From: Niveibacterium umoris
GTDB taxonomy: Bacteria; Pseudomonadota; Gammaproteobacteria; Burkholderiales; Rhodocyclaceae
NCBI RefSeq assembly: GCF_014197015.1
Contig: NZ_JACIET010000002.1
Location: forward strand, 434,001 to 498,000
DNA: 64,000 nucleotides
Reading direction: 5' to 3'
The position numbers were made by a program, and so were the translations under genes. Of the stretch, positions 16,391 to 24,446 are shown piece by piece (positions within the stretch are counted from its first letter, which is position 1; every line of letters begins with the position of its first letter). The notes under the pieces are model-generated. The model was given only the letters and a program-made list of their open reading frames with translations, did not search any database and was not told the DNA's origin.

Positions 16391-17410
16391 ATGTCCCTCA
16401 TGAAAGCCGTTGGTTATCGCCAACCCGGCGCCATCGACGCGCCCGACAGCCTGATCGACCTCGAACTGCCACGCCCACAGGCAGCGGGCCGCGACCTGCT
16501 GGTGCAGGTGCAGGCGGTGTCGGTGAACCCGGTGGACACCAAGGTCCGCAAGGGCGCACCGGTCACCGGCGATGCCCGCGTGCTGGGCTTCGACGCGGTC
16601 GGCGTGGTGGTCGAGGTGGGCCCGCAGGTCACGCTGTTCAAGCCGGGCGACGAGGTCTGGTACGCCGGCGCGATCGACCGGCCCGGCAGCAACGCCGAAT
16701 TCCAGCTGGTCGATGAACGCATCGTCGCGCTGCGGCCGCGGTCGCTGTCGGCCGCCGATGCCGCGGCGCTGCCGCTCACCGGCATCACCGCGTGGGAACT
16801 GCTGTTCGATCGCTTGCAGGTGCCACTGGCCGGCGCCGGCAAGCCGAGCACGCTGCTGATCGTGGGCGCCGCGGGCGGCGTCGGGTCGGTGCTGATCCAG
16901 CTCGCGCGCCAGCTCACCGGGCTCACGGTGGTCGCCACCGCGTCGCGGCCGGAATCGCGCGCGTGGGTCAGCACACTCGGCGCCCATCATGTGATCGATC
17001 ACCGCCAGCCGATGGCGCTGCAGATCGCGGCGCTCGGGCTACCGCCGGTGGACCAGGTGATCAGCCTGACGCAGACCGACCAGCACTTCGCGCAACTGGT
17101 CGAGATCCTCGCACCGCAGGGCAAGCTAGCCCTGATCGACGACCCCGACGCGATCGACGTGCGCCTGCTCAAGCGCAAGAGCCTGAGCCTGCACTGGGAA
17201 CTGATGTTCACCCGTTCGCTCTATCAAACCGACGACATGCAGGCACAACACGATCTCTTGAGCGAACTGGCGAAGCTGGTGGATCAGGGCGCGGTGCGCA
17301 GCACGGCACGCAGGCATCTGGGCAAGATCAACGCCGCCAACTTGCGCGAGGCGCATCGTCTGCAGGAAACCGGCACCGTGATCGGAAAGATCGTGCTGGA
17401 AGGATTCTGA
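16391..17410 (+). CDS. MDR-superfamily quinone oxidoreductase / zinc-type alcohol dehydrogenase-like protein
   Basis: A 339-residue NADPH-dependent reductase. It starts at ATG 16391 with AGGAG upstream. Seen: the GroES-like N-terminal domain (AVSVNPVDTKVRKG), the Rossmann motif VGAAGGVGSVLIQLA, and a C-terminus ending in GTVIGKIVLEGF. Zinc-binding Cys residues of true alcohol dehydrogenases are absent, which places it with the zeta-crystallin/YhdH-like group that reduces quinones or enones. It precedes the Old Yellow Enzyme gene by 32 bases and is divergent from LysR, so all three form a small redox-stress unit. Confidence 0.9.
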   Translation: MSLMKAVGYRQPGAIDAPDSLIDLELPRPQAAGRDLLVQVQAVSVNPVDTKVRKGAPVTGDARVLGFDAVGVVVEVGPQVTLFKPGDEVWYAGAIDRPGSNAEFQLVDERIVALRPRSLSAADAAALPLTGITAWELLFDRLQVPLAGAGKPSTLLIVGAAGGVGSVLIQLARQLTGLTVVATASRPESRAWVSTLGAHHVIDHRQPMALQIAALGLPPVDQVISLTQTDQHFAQLVEILAPQGKLALIDDPDAIDVRLLKRKSLSLHWELMFTRSLYQTDDMQAQHDLLSELAKLVDQGAVRSTARRHLGKINAANLREAHRLQETGTVIGKIVLEGF

Positions 17411-17442
17411 GGCGCCGCGGCGCCCCGACAAGGACGAACACC

Positions 17443-18534
17443 ATGAGCCAACTATTCACGCCGTACTCGATCGGCCCCCTCACGCTTGAAAACCGCATCG
17501 TCATCGCGCCGATGTGCCAGTACTCGGCCGAAGACGGCCACGCCACCGACTGGCACCGCATCCACCTCGGCCAGCTCGCGTTCTCGGGTGCCGGCCTGCT
17601 GATCATCGAAGCCACTGCGGTGGAACCCGCCGGGCGCATCTCGCCGGCGGATCTGGGCCTCTGGTCCGATTCGACGGAAGCCGCACTGGCCGGGGTCATC
17701 GACAGCGTGCGCAAGTATTCGAAGATGCCGCTGGCGATCCAGCTCGGTCACGCCGGGCGCAAGGCCTCGAACCCGCTGCCCTGGGTCGGCGGCCCCGCAT
17801 TGCGCGAGGCTCAGGGCGGCTGGCAGACCGTGGCACCGTCGGCACTAAGCTTCAACGAGCACGACGCCACGCCGCTCGCGCTGGATCAGGCGGGCCTGCA
17901 ACGCGTGTTGCAGGCATTCGTGACGGCCGCGCAGCGCGCGCATCGCATCGGCTTCGACGCGATCGAGATCCACGCCGCGCACGGCTACCTGCTGCATCAG
18001 TTCCTCTCACCGCTGTCGAACGCTCGCACAGACGAATACGGCGGCTCTCAGGAAAACCGCATGCGCTTCCCGCTGCAGGTGTTCGATGCGGTGCGCGAGG
18101 CGCTACCGGCGAGCGTGCCGGTCGGCATCCGCATCTCGGCGACCGACTGGGTCGAGGGCGGCTGGGACATCGCGCAGAGCGTGGTCTTCGCGCAGGCACT
18201 GGCCAAGCGCCATTGCGCCTTCATCCATGTTTCCAGCGGCGGGCTATCGCCCTTGCAGGCGATCACGCCGGCACCGGACTACCAGGTACCGCTGGCCGCA
18301 CGCATCCGCGCCGAATCAGGGCTGCCGACCATCGCGGTCGGCCTGGTCACCGACGCCGAGCAGGCCGAAGCCATCGTCGCAAACGGCCATGCCGACATGG
18401 TGGGCGTAGCGCGCGTCATGCTCTACGACCCGCACTGGCCGTGGCACGCGGCCGCCAAGCTCGGCGCGCAGGTCACTGCACCACCGCAGTACTGGCGCTC
18501 GCAGCCACACGGCGTGCACAAGCTCTTCAAGTGA
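17443..18534 (+). CDS. NADH:flavin oxidoreductase, Old Yellow Enzyme family (YqjM-like)
   Basis: A 363-residue FMN-dependent ene-reductase. Start ATG 17443 has AAGGA upstream. Seen: NRIVIAPMCQYSA, where the Cys after Met is the redox-tuning Cys of the YqjM class; the substrate-binding HAAHGYLLHQFLSP; the YGGSxENRMRFPL block; and the phosphate-binding VGVARVMLYDP. The length is typical. It is the second gene of the putative LysR-controlled operon. The expected role is reduction of activated C=C bonds in quinones, enones or nitro compounds; the native substrate is unknown. Confidence 0.95.
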   Translation: MSQLFTPYSIGPLTLENRIVIAPMCQYSAEDGHATDWHRIHLGQLAFSGAGLLIIEATAVEPAGRISPADLGLWSDSTEAALAGVIDSVRKYSKMPLAIQLGHAGRKASNPLPWVGGPALREAQGGWQTVAPSALSFNEHDATPLALDQAGLQRVLQAFVTAAQRAHRIGFDAIEIHAAHGYLLHQFLSPLSNARTDEYGGSQENRMRFPLQVFDAVREALPASVPVGIRISATDWVEGGWDIAQSVVFAQALAKRHCAFIHVSSGGLSPLQAITPAPDYQVPLAARIRAESGLPTIAVGLVTDAEQAEAIVANGHADMVGVARVMLYDPHWPWHAAAKLGAQVTAPPQYWRSQPHGVHKLFK

Positions 18535-18563
18535 CGGCGCCGCGCGCGCGTTCCGTCGGCCAG

Positions 18564-19091
18564 CTACTGCACGATCAGCGTCACGCCGGTGTCGTAGAAG
18601 TGCTTCCAGGCGGGGAAGGCACCGATCTTTGCGTAACCTGGCGCGCCGGGGTCCATGTAGCTCCCCTGGCCGTCGCTGACGACGAAATGCCCCGCCGGAT
18701 TTGCCCCCTTGATTTTCAGGAAATGGATGAAATACGGCGGTCCACCCGCCGTGATTGCGCCGTGGGCGGGCGGGTGCGGCAATTTGGTCGCATTGGATGA
18801 GCGCAGTCCGAGCGAGAGCGTGCCCGCGATCGGGGTCAAATGCGTCAGGTCAATGCTGTACCAGACGGTACGGCCTTGCTGGATCAGGTAGTCCGCAATG
18901 TTCGCGGGCGTAGCCCCGAGGTGACGAGTCAGCCGGGTCGCCTGCACCGCCTTGAAGATCTGGTCGGCCGAATCTGTCGGCGCCGCACCGAGGGAAGTCA
19001 GCACGCTGATGATGCACGCGACACCACACCCTTGATCATCCCTGCCTTTGGTCAATCCGATCCAGCGCTGGTCCTTCAGTGTCAAAGCCAT
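18564..19091 (-). CDS. C39-like cysteine-peptidase-fold protein
   Basis: A 175-residue protein without a signal peptide or membrane helix. Seen: a possible active-site Cys region, QGCGVACIISVLTSLG (C22, C26), and GHFVVSDGQGSYMDPG (H135, D147). These match the Cys...His...(N)DP arrangement of peptidase C39-like domains. It lacks the ABC-transporter part of bacteriocin-processing C39 proteins. It lies 129 bases downstream of the 56-residue peptide gene B on the same strand, possibly in one transcript. Alternatives: a papain-fold toxin, or a housekeeping C39-like protein of unknown role. No activity can be shown from sequence. Confidence 0.5.
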   Translation of the reverse strand: MALTLKDQRWIGLTKGRDDQGCGVACIISVLTSLGAAPTDSADQIFKAVQATRLTRHLGATPANIADYLIQQGRTVWYSIDLTHLTPIAGTLSLGLRSSNATKLPHPPAHGAITAGGPPYFIHFLKIKGANPAGHFVVSDGQGSYMDPGAPGYAKIGAFPAWKHFYDTGVTLIVQ

Positions 19092-19220
19092 GGCGACTCC
19101 TCTCCGGCAATCCGTGCAGGTGGACGGTACTCGAAAAGTCGTTTGGCATGAACCGCGTGGCGGGCCCAGCGCATTGCGCGTCCCGCCCTCTCAAGAAACG
19201 GGGCAGGGCGCGGCTGGGAT

Positions 19221-19391
19221 TCAGCCGCGGTTCTGACCCGCAGTTGCCACCATCACGCTGGCGGGTACCACAGCCTGCGCCGCGACCTTCTGGTATCCGA
19301 TCACGGTCGTACCTACCGTACCGGCAACACCGGCGAAGGCGATCAGGGCAGCGACGAGGGCTTGGGTCGGGCGGATGCGAAGGGCGTTCAT
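19221..19391 (-). CDS. 56-residue small membrane protein, copy B
   Basis: Encodes a basic N-terminus (MNALRIRP), a hydrophobic helix of about 11-33, then GYQKVAAQA and a tail ending QNRG. It is 51/56 identical to copy C. In the middle of the gene most differences between B and C are silent third-base changes (at least ten in about 60 bases), which is good evidence that the frame is translated. A clean AGGAGA Shine-Dalgarno lies seven bases before the ATG. The upstream block with the CTGCAG dyad is nearly identical to that of C. Function unknown. The C39-like gene follows on the same strand. Confidence 0.75.
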   Translation of the reverse strand: MNALRIRPTQALVAALIAFAGVAGTVGTTVIGYQKVAAQAVVPASVMVATAGQNRG

Positions 19392-19535
19392 GGCGGTCTC
19401 CTGTCTTTCACTTGGGGGCAGCGTTCGGTGCTGCGTTGAGTGAAGGATGGATCAATGCCCTGATGGCCGCGACGGGCGTGCGATGAACTGCAGCCGGCGC
19501 GGAACGGGCTGCAGAAAACCGGCCGCAGACGGCGC
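19336..19535. repeat. about 200-base direct repeat, copy 1 (partner 22491-22690)
   Basis: The first third of peptide gene B plus about 145 bases upstream match the same part of copy C with only about six mismatches and no gap. Both repeats have the same orientation and flank about 3 kb. The rest of the 334-base gap to the lipoprotein gene (19536-19725) shows nothing I recognise. Confidence 0.85.
19488..19514. promoter_or_regulatory. CTGCAG-N15-CTGCAG dyad upstream of peptide gene B
   Basis: Same half-sites and 15-base spacer as at 15246 and 22643, 96 bases before the start of copy B. Here the symmetry extends to CTGCAGCC/GGCTGCAG. It lies in the divergent region between B and the lipoprotein gene and could act on both. 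Confidence 0.6.
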
Positions 19536-19725
19536 CACGGCACGCCGCGTGACGGCCCCGGGCACTTGAGTTGGCGGACGACGTGACCCGGATCACAGGC
19601 CCGCGTCGCAACGCATGCGGCAGCGATTATTGCATTGGCATACTCATGCCACAGCAGCATCGTCGGCCCGCCTTGAACGAAACAACACTTGGGCCGGCGC
19701 TCTTCAGATGTCATTCGAGGCCCCC

Positions 19726-20595
19726 ATGAAATACCGTACCAGTCTTGCAGGCGTGCTCGCCACCACCCTTCTCGTGACCGCCTGTGGCGGCGGTGGCGGC
19801 GACTCCTCCAGCCCCACGCCGGCTGTCAGCAGCAGCCCGACCCCCGCGCCAGCCCCAGCGCCGACACCCGCAGCGAGTGCCATGCACTACGTCGTAATCG
19901 AAGATGTGCCTTCAGCATGGCTCCGGGAGATCGCGCTGACGCTGCAGAACAACTGCGCTGCGGCGCGCGAAGCCCAGGGCTTGCCGGCCGCCCCTGCCCT
20001 GACGCTCGACCTGCTGGACCCACGCATCGGCACCCTTCGCACCGAGCGCTACTTCGGCAGCGATCGCATTGCCAGTTACAAACATGGCTATGAGTACTCC
20101 AGCCTGAGCGAAGACTGCACCTACGGCCCGATCCGCGAGGTGGTGAGCTTCGAGGCGCGCTTTGCGAATGGTCGCCACATCCGCTGGGGGCGACACGGCA
20201 GCACCTACGACGCGCGTTTGGACGAAACGCCCGACGACCCCGCGGCCCTTGAAGCCGCAGTCAAGCAACTCGCTGCCTCCGGCGCGGTCCCGACCCTGCT
20301 CACCAGCGCATCCGATGCGTTCCCGGTGGTCGACACCGGCCGCACACGCAGCATCGCCGGCCAGCGCTGCAAGGAATACGAGTTCCCCGCGCAGCGCATG
20401 ACGGAGTGCGTCGCCCAGGTCAGCAAGCCGGTGCCGATGATGGGCGTGGCGGGGCAGGACAATCTAGTGCTGGCTGTCAAGATCCTGCAGCCGGGCGCCG
20501 GCGCGGGCGACCCCGCCGCGGTGGACAGCACCGCGACCGAAGTGCACCTCTCACAGCCGCTCGACCCTTCGAAGTTCGATCCGGCCTCGCTGTAA
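19726..20595 (+). CDS. lipoprotein of unknown family
   Basis: A 289-residue protein from ATG 19726. Its lipoprotein signal has lipobox LLVTAC followed by a Gly run and a Ser/Thr/Pro/Ala linker (about 27-52), a typical surface spacer. The folded part (about 55-289) has four to five Cys residues that could form disulfides (NNCAAA, EDCTYG, QRCKEY, TECVAQ). No domain was recognised. The next gene, coding for a secreted protein, starts 16 bases later, so they are likely co-transcribed. Role unknown. Confidence 0.6.
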   Translation: MKYRTSLAGVLATTLLVTACGGGGGDSSSPTPAVSSSPTPAPAPAPTPAASAMHYVVIEDVPSAWLREIALTLQNNCAAAREAQGLPAAPALTLDLLDPRIGTLRTERYFGSDRIASYKHGYEYSSLSEDCTYGPIREVVSFEARFANGRHIRWGRHGSTYDARLDETPDDPAALEAAVKQLAASGAVPTLLTSASDAFPVVDTGRTRSIAGQRCKEYEFPAQRMTECVAQVSKPVPMMGVAGQDNLVLAVKILQPGAGAGDPAAVDSTATEVHLSQPLDPSKFDPASL

Positions 20596-20611
20596 AGCAG
20601 CCGAGGAAACG

Positions 20612-21391
20612 ATGCCTTCGCCCCTCCTGATCAGCCGCCTGACCCTCGCCGCAGCCTGCTGTGCGGCGAGTCTTGCCGCCCAAGCCATCGAAAGGGAAGA
20701 CCGGCTCGATTGCCAGCTTCCCGACGGCACGCATGTGCTGTTCCGTTCCAGGTACGACTACTCACTCGTGCCCGTGCCGCTCGTCCATGCCTCCCGCGAA
20801 TCGGACAGACATAGCTGGGATGCACGCTATCGCGACAAGAAGGGCAAGGTCACCGACACGCCCGTCGCAGTTGACTACCACGGCAACAGGACTCGCTCGA
20901 GCCTCGAAGCCGTTTGTGCGCATGTTGGCGTCTTGAACGGGGTCGTATTGGGACCACACACGTTTCGGGAAGCCGATGGCAGATGGTTCTCGAGCGAACA
21001 ACTCCCATGGGAATTGCTCGACGCCGGCGGTGTAGGTTTCGTGCCGGACCGCTTGCCGCCAGAGAAACGCAAGCAGATGGACGATGCCGGCATCAAAGAC
21101 GCCACTTACTACTTCGCCTTCATCCTTCCGACCGGAAAGCGACTCGTCTATGAACAACCCTTGCACCGCAGTCGTGAAGGTTTTTTCCGGGAAAAGACGT
21201 TCGATGCCGTCTATCAGTCCTTTTCAGATGATCACGGAAAGACGTGGTCCCCGCCCGTGGTGACGACTGACGCGCTGATCTTTGAGCTGGGCAAGTCATG
21301 GTCGCAGCAGAGCTTTCTCGCGAAGCCGGTATCTCTGAACGGAAAGAAGATTCCCGAAGACCCACCGCCCGACAACAGTTGTGTTCAATAG
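20612..21391 (+). CDS. secreted protein of unknown family, paralogue 1 of a tandem pair
   Basis: A 259-residue protein starting at ATG 20612 (AGGAAACG upstream). Its signal peptide has a predicted cleavage AAQA|IEREDR. It shares with the next gene the mature N-terminus I-x-RED-R-x-x-C-x-LPDG, then PLVHASRESDR, KMDDAGIKDA, RLVYEQPLH, FDAVYQSFSDD and WSPPVVTTDALIFELGK...SF. Overall identity is about half. Phrases such as SDDHGKTWSPP recall Asp-box (sialidase-type) propeller repeats, but only one is visible, so I do not assign that fold. Two Cys in the N-terminal third are conserved. Function unknown. Confidence 0.65.
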   Translation: MPSPLLISRLTLAAACCAASLAAQAIEREDRLDCQLPDGTHVLFRSRYDYSLVPVPLVHASRESDRHSWDARYRDKKGKVTDTPVAVDYHGNRTRSSLEAVCAHVGVLNGVVLGPHTFREADGRWFSSEQLPWELLDAGGVGFVPDRLPPEKRKQMDDAGIKDATYYFAFILPTGKRLVYEQPLHRSREGFFREKTFDAVYQSFSDDHGKTWSPPVVTTDALIFELGKSWSQQSFLAKPVSLNGKKIPEDPPPDNSCVQ

Positions 21392-21481
21392 ACCTCAACC
21401 GGCCGAAACAGGGTGCCCGACGAGGCTGGCGGCCTGGCAATCCGTTACTGGGCACGAGTACCGAAACCGCGAATCAAGTCC

Positions 21482-22246
21482 ATGCAAACAATGAGAACGG
21501 AGATGCTCAGAAACCGGCTGATGGCCATCGCCGTTGCGGCACTATCACTCGCGAGCCCTTCTGTCATGGCTATCGGGCGAGAAGATCGAATCGAGTGCCG
21601 GCTTCCCGACGGCGCGAAGATCATTCTTCGTTCCAGATATGACTTCTCATTGGTTCCGTTGCCCCTGGTTCATGCATCCCGAGAGTCGGATCGGCGCGAT
21701 TGGGACGCGGAATACCATGGAATGGACGGTGGTCCGGTCGATATCCCGATATCGGTCTTCTACTACGGAAAGCAGGCCGTCGATGCTGCGTTAGCGTGTG
21801 CTCATTTCGGCCTCAGAAATGGCGTGGCGCTCGGTCCGATGACGTTTCGCTACTCCACAGGCAAGTGGGCCTCCAGGGAAAAGTTTCCTCGGGGAGAACT
21901 CGATGTTACATGGGTGTATGTTGTCCCCAATGAACTGCCTGCTCATTTGCGACAGAAGATGGATGAAGCGGGCATCAAGGATGCGGCGCCGAAGTTCGGT
22001 TTCATCGTGCCGATGGGCGGCCGTCTGGTTTATGAGCAGCCCTTGCATAAGACGCACGAGGGTTTTGCTCACACGCGCATCTTTGACGCCGTTTTTCAGT
22101 CGTTTTCTGATGACCAAGGCACGACCTGGTCATCGCCCGTCGTCACCACCGATGCGCTGATTTTCGAACTTGGCAAAACGTGGCTGCAGCAAAGTTTTGT
22201 CGCGCGCCCAGTCTCCCTGAATGGGGTCAAGATTCCGCCTCAGTGA
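21482..22246 (+). CDS. secreted protein of unknown family, paralogue 2 of a tandem pair
   Basis: A 254-residue protein with signal cleavage predicted at SVMA|IGREDR. The exact start is uncertain: ATG 21482, 21491 and 21503 all keep the signal, and none has a strong Shine-Dalgarno. It aligns along its length with the preceding protein (LPDG, PLVHASRESDR, KMDEAGIKDA, RLVYEQPLH, QSFSDDQGTTW, TTDALIFELGKTW). The local G+C is visibly lower than in neighbouring genes, especially at third codon positions. That hints at a different history from its sister copy. Function unknown. Confidence 0.6.
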   Translation: MQTMRTEMLRNRLMAIAVAALSLASPSVMAIGREDRIECRLPDGAKIILRSRYDFSLVPLPLVHASRESDRRDWDAEYHGMDGGPVDIPISVFYYGKQAVDAALACAHFGLRNGVALGPMTFRYSTGKWASREKFPRGELDVTWVYVVPNELPAHLRQKMDEAGIKDAAPKFGFIVPMGGRLVYEQPLHKTHEGFAHTRIFDAVFQSFSDDQGTTWSSPVVTTDALIFELGKTWLQQSFVARPVSLNGVKIPPQ

Positions 22247-22375
22247 CTGCTTGCCTTTGCGGGCCTGACGCCCGTGCTTCGTATGCGCTGCAACGATTGC
22301 AGCGTTCAACGGGGAGCAGCGTTTTGACGTTGGCACCGCGGTAATCAACCCCTAGACGCACCCGGCGCGAATCCG

Positions 22376-22546
22376 TCAGCCGCGGTTCTGGCCCGCAGCA
22401 GCGACCATCACGTTGGCCGGGATGGCAGCCTGCGCGGCGACCTGCTGGTAACCGATCACCGTGGTGCCGACAGTGCCAGCCACACCGGCAAAGGCGATCA
22501 GGGCAGCGACGAGGGCTTGGGTCGGGCGGATGCGAAGGGCGTTCAT
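22376..22546 (-). CDS. 56-residue small membrane protein, copy C
   Basis: Same length and layout as copies A and B: a basic N-terminus, a helix with VAALIAFAGVAGTVGTT, then GYQQVAAQA and terminal QNRG. It differs from B at only five residues (35, 41, 42, 45, 50). AGGAGA lies before the ATG at 22546. No gene follows on the same strand; the convergent paralogue 2 ends at 22246. The 129-base gap between them holds a short GCTGCAA/TTGCAGC dyad at 22288-22304. Confidence 0.75.
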   Translation of the reverse strand: MNALRIRPTQALVAALIAFAGVAGTVGTTVIGYQQVAAQAAIPANVMVAAAGQNRG

Positions 22547-22690
22547 GGCGATCTCCTGTCTTTCACTGGGGGGCAGCGTTCGGTGCTGCGTTGAGTGCAG
22601 GATGGATCAATGCCCTGATGGCCGCGAGCGGCGTGCGATGAACTGCAGCCGGCGCGGAACAGGCTGCAGAAAACCGGCCGCAGACGGCGC
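22491..22690. repeat. about 200-base direct repeat, copy 2 (partner 19336-19535)
   Basis: Partner of the repeat described at 19336, at a constant offset of 3155 bases. Similarity stops sharply after CAGACGGCGC on the upstream side. It falls to about 80% inside the peptide gene on the other side. Confidence 0.85.
22643..22669. promoter_or_regulatory. CTGCAG-N15-CTGCAG dyad upstream of peptide gene C
   Basis: Third instance of the dyad, with the same spacer length and 96 bases before the start of copy C. It differs from the copy B dyad by one base. Confidence 0.6.
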
Positions 22691-22958
22691 ACTCTCGCGG
22701 CGCCGGATTCACACCCGCCCAAGGGATTCGGGCACGGGATCGAACCGCGCGGACCGAGGCGTCGCGCATCCCTTTGCGGGACTACAAACCTCAATTGCTG
22801 ATCGACAAGTCTTCGGCTTAACGGTCATTCGACAGGCGGGCGGGCTCAGTCTGCAATGCGTTACTTTTCGGACTGCCAAATTCGATCATCACCGAACCCT
22901 GCGTCTCGATCCGCCGACGCACATACCGGACGAGCCGGTTGAATCTGGGCACAGCCTG
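22691..22958. other. non-coding remainder upstream of peptide gene C
   Basis: The 412-base gap 22547-22958 holds the conserved peptide-gene upstream block (to 22690). Its remainder lies downstream of the aldo/keto reductase stop, is less G+C-rich than the flanks and shows no convincing gene. No terminator with a T run is evident. Confidence 0.4.
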
Positions 22959-24417
<1,459 letters not shown>

Positions 24418-24446
24418 GGAAAATCCTTTCGGCTCACGATCGGGAG

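Noticed and set aside
14953-22690. The repeated peptide-gene blocks considered as an insertion sequence or MITE
   Set aside because: There are no terminal inverted repeats, target-site duplications or transposase. The blocks keep a coding frame with silent substitutions and a fixed control region.
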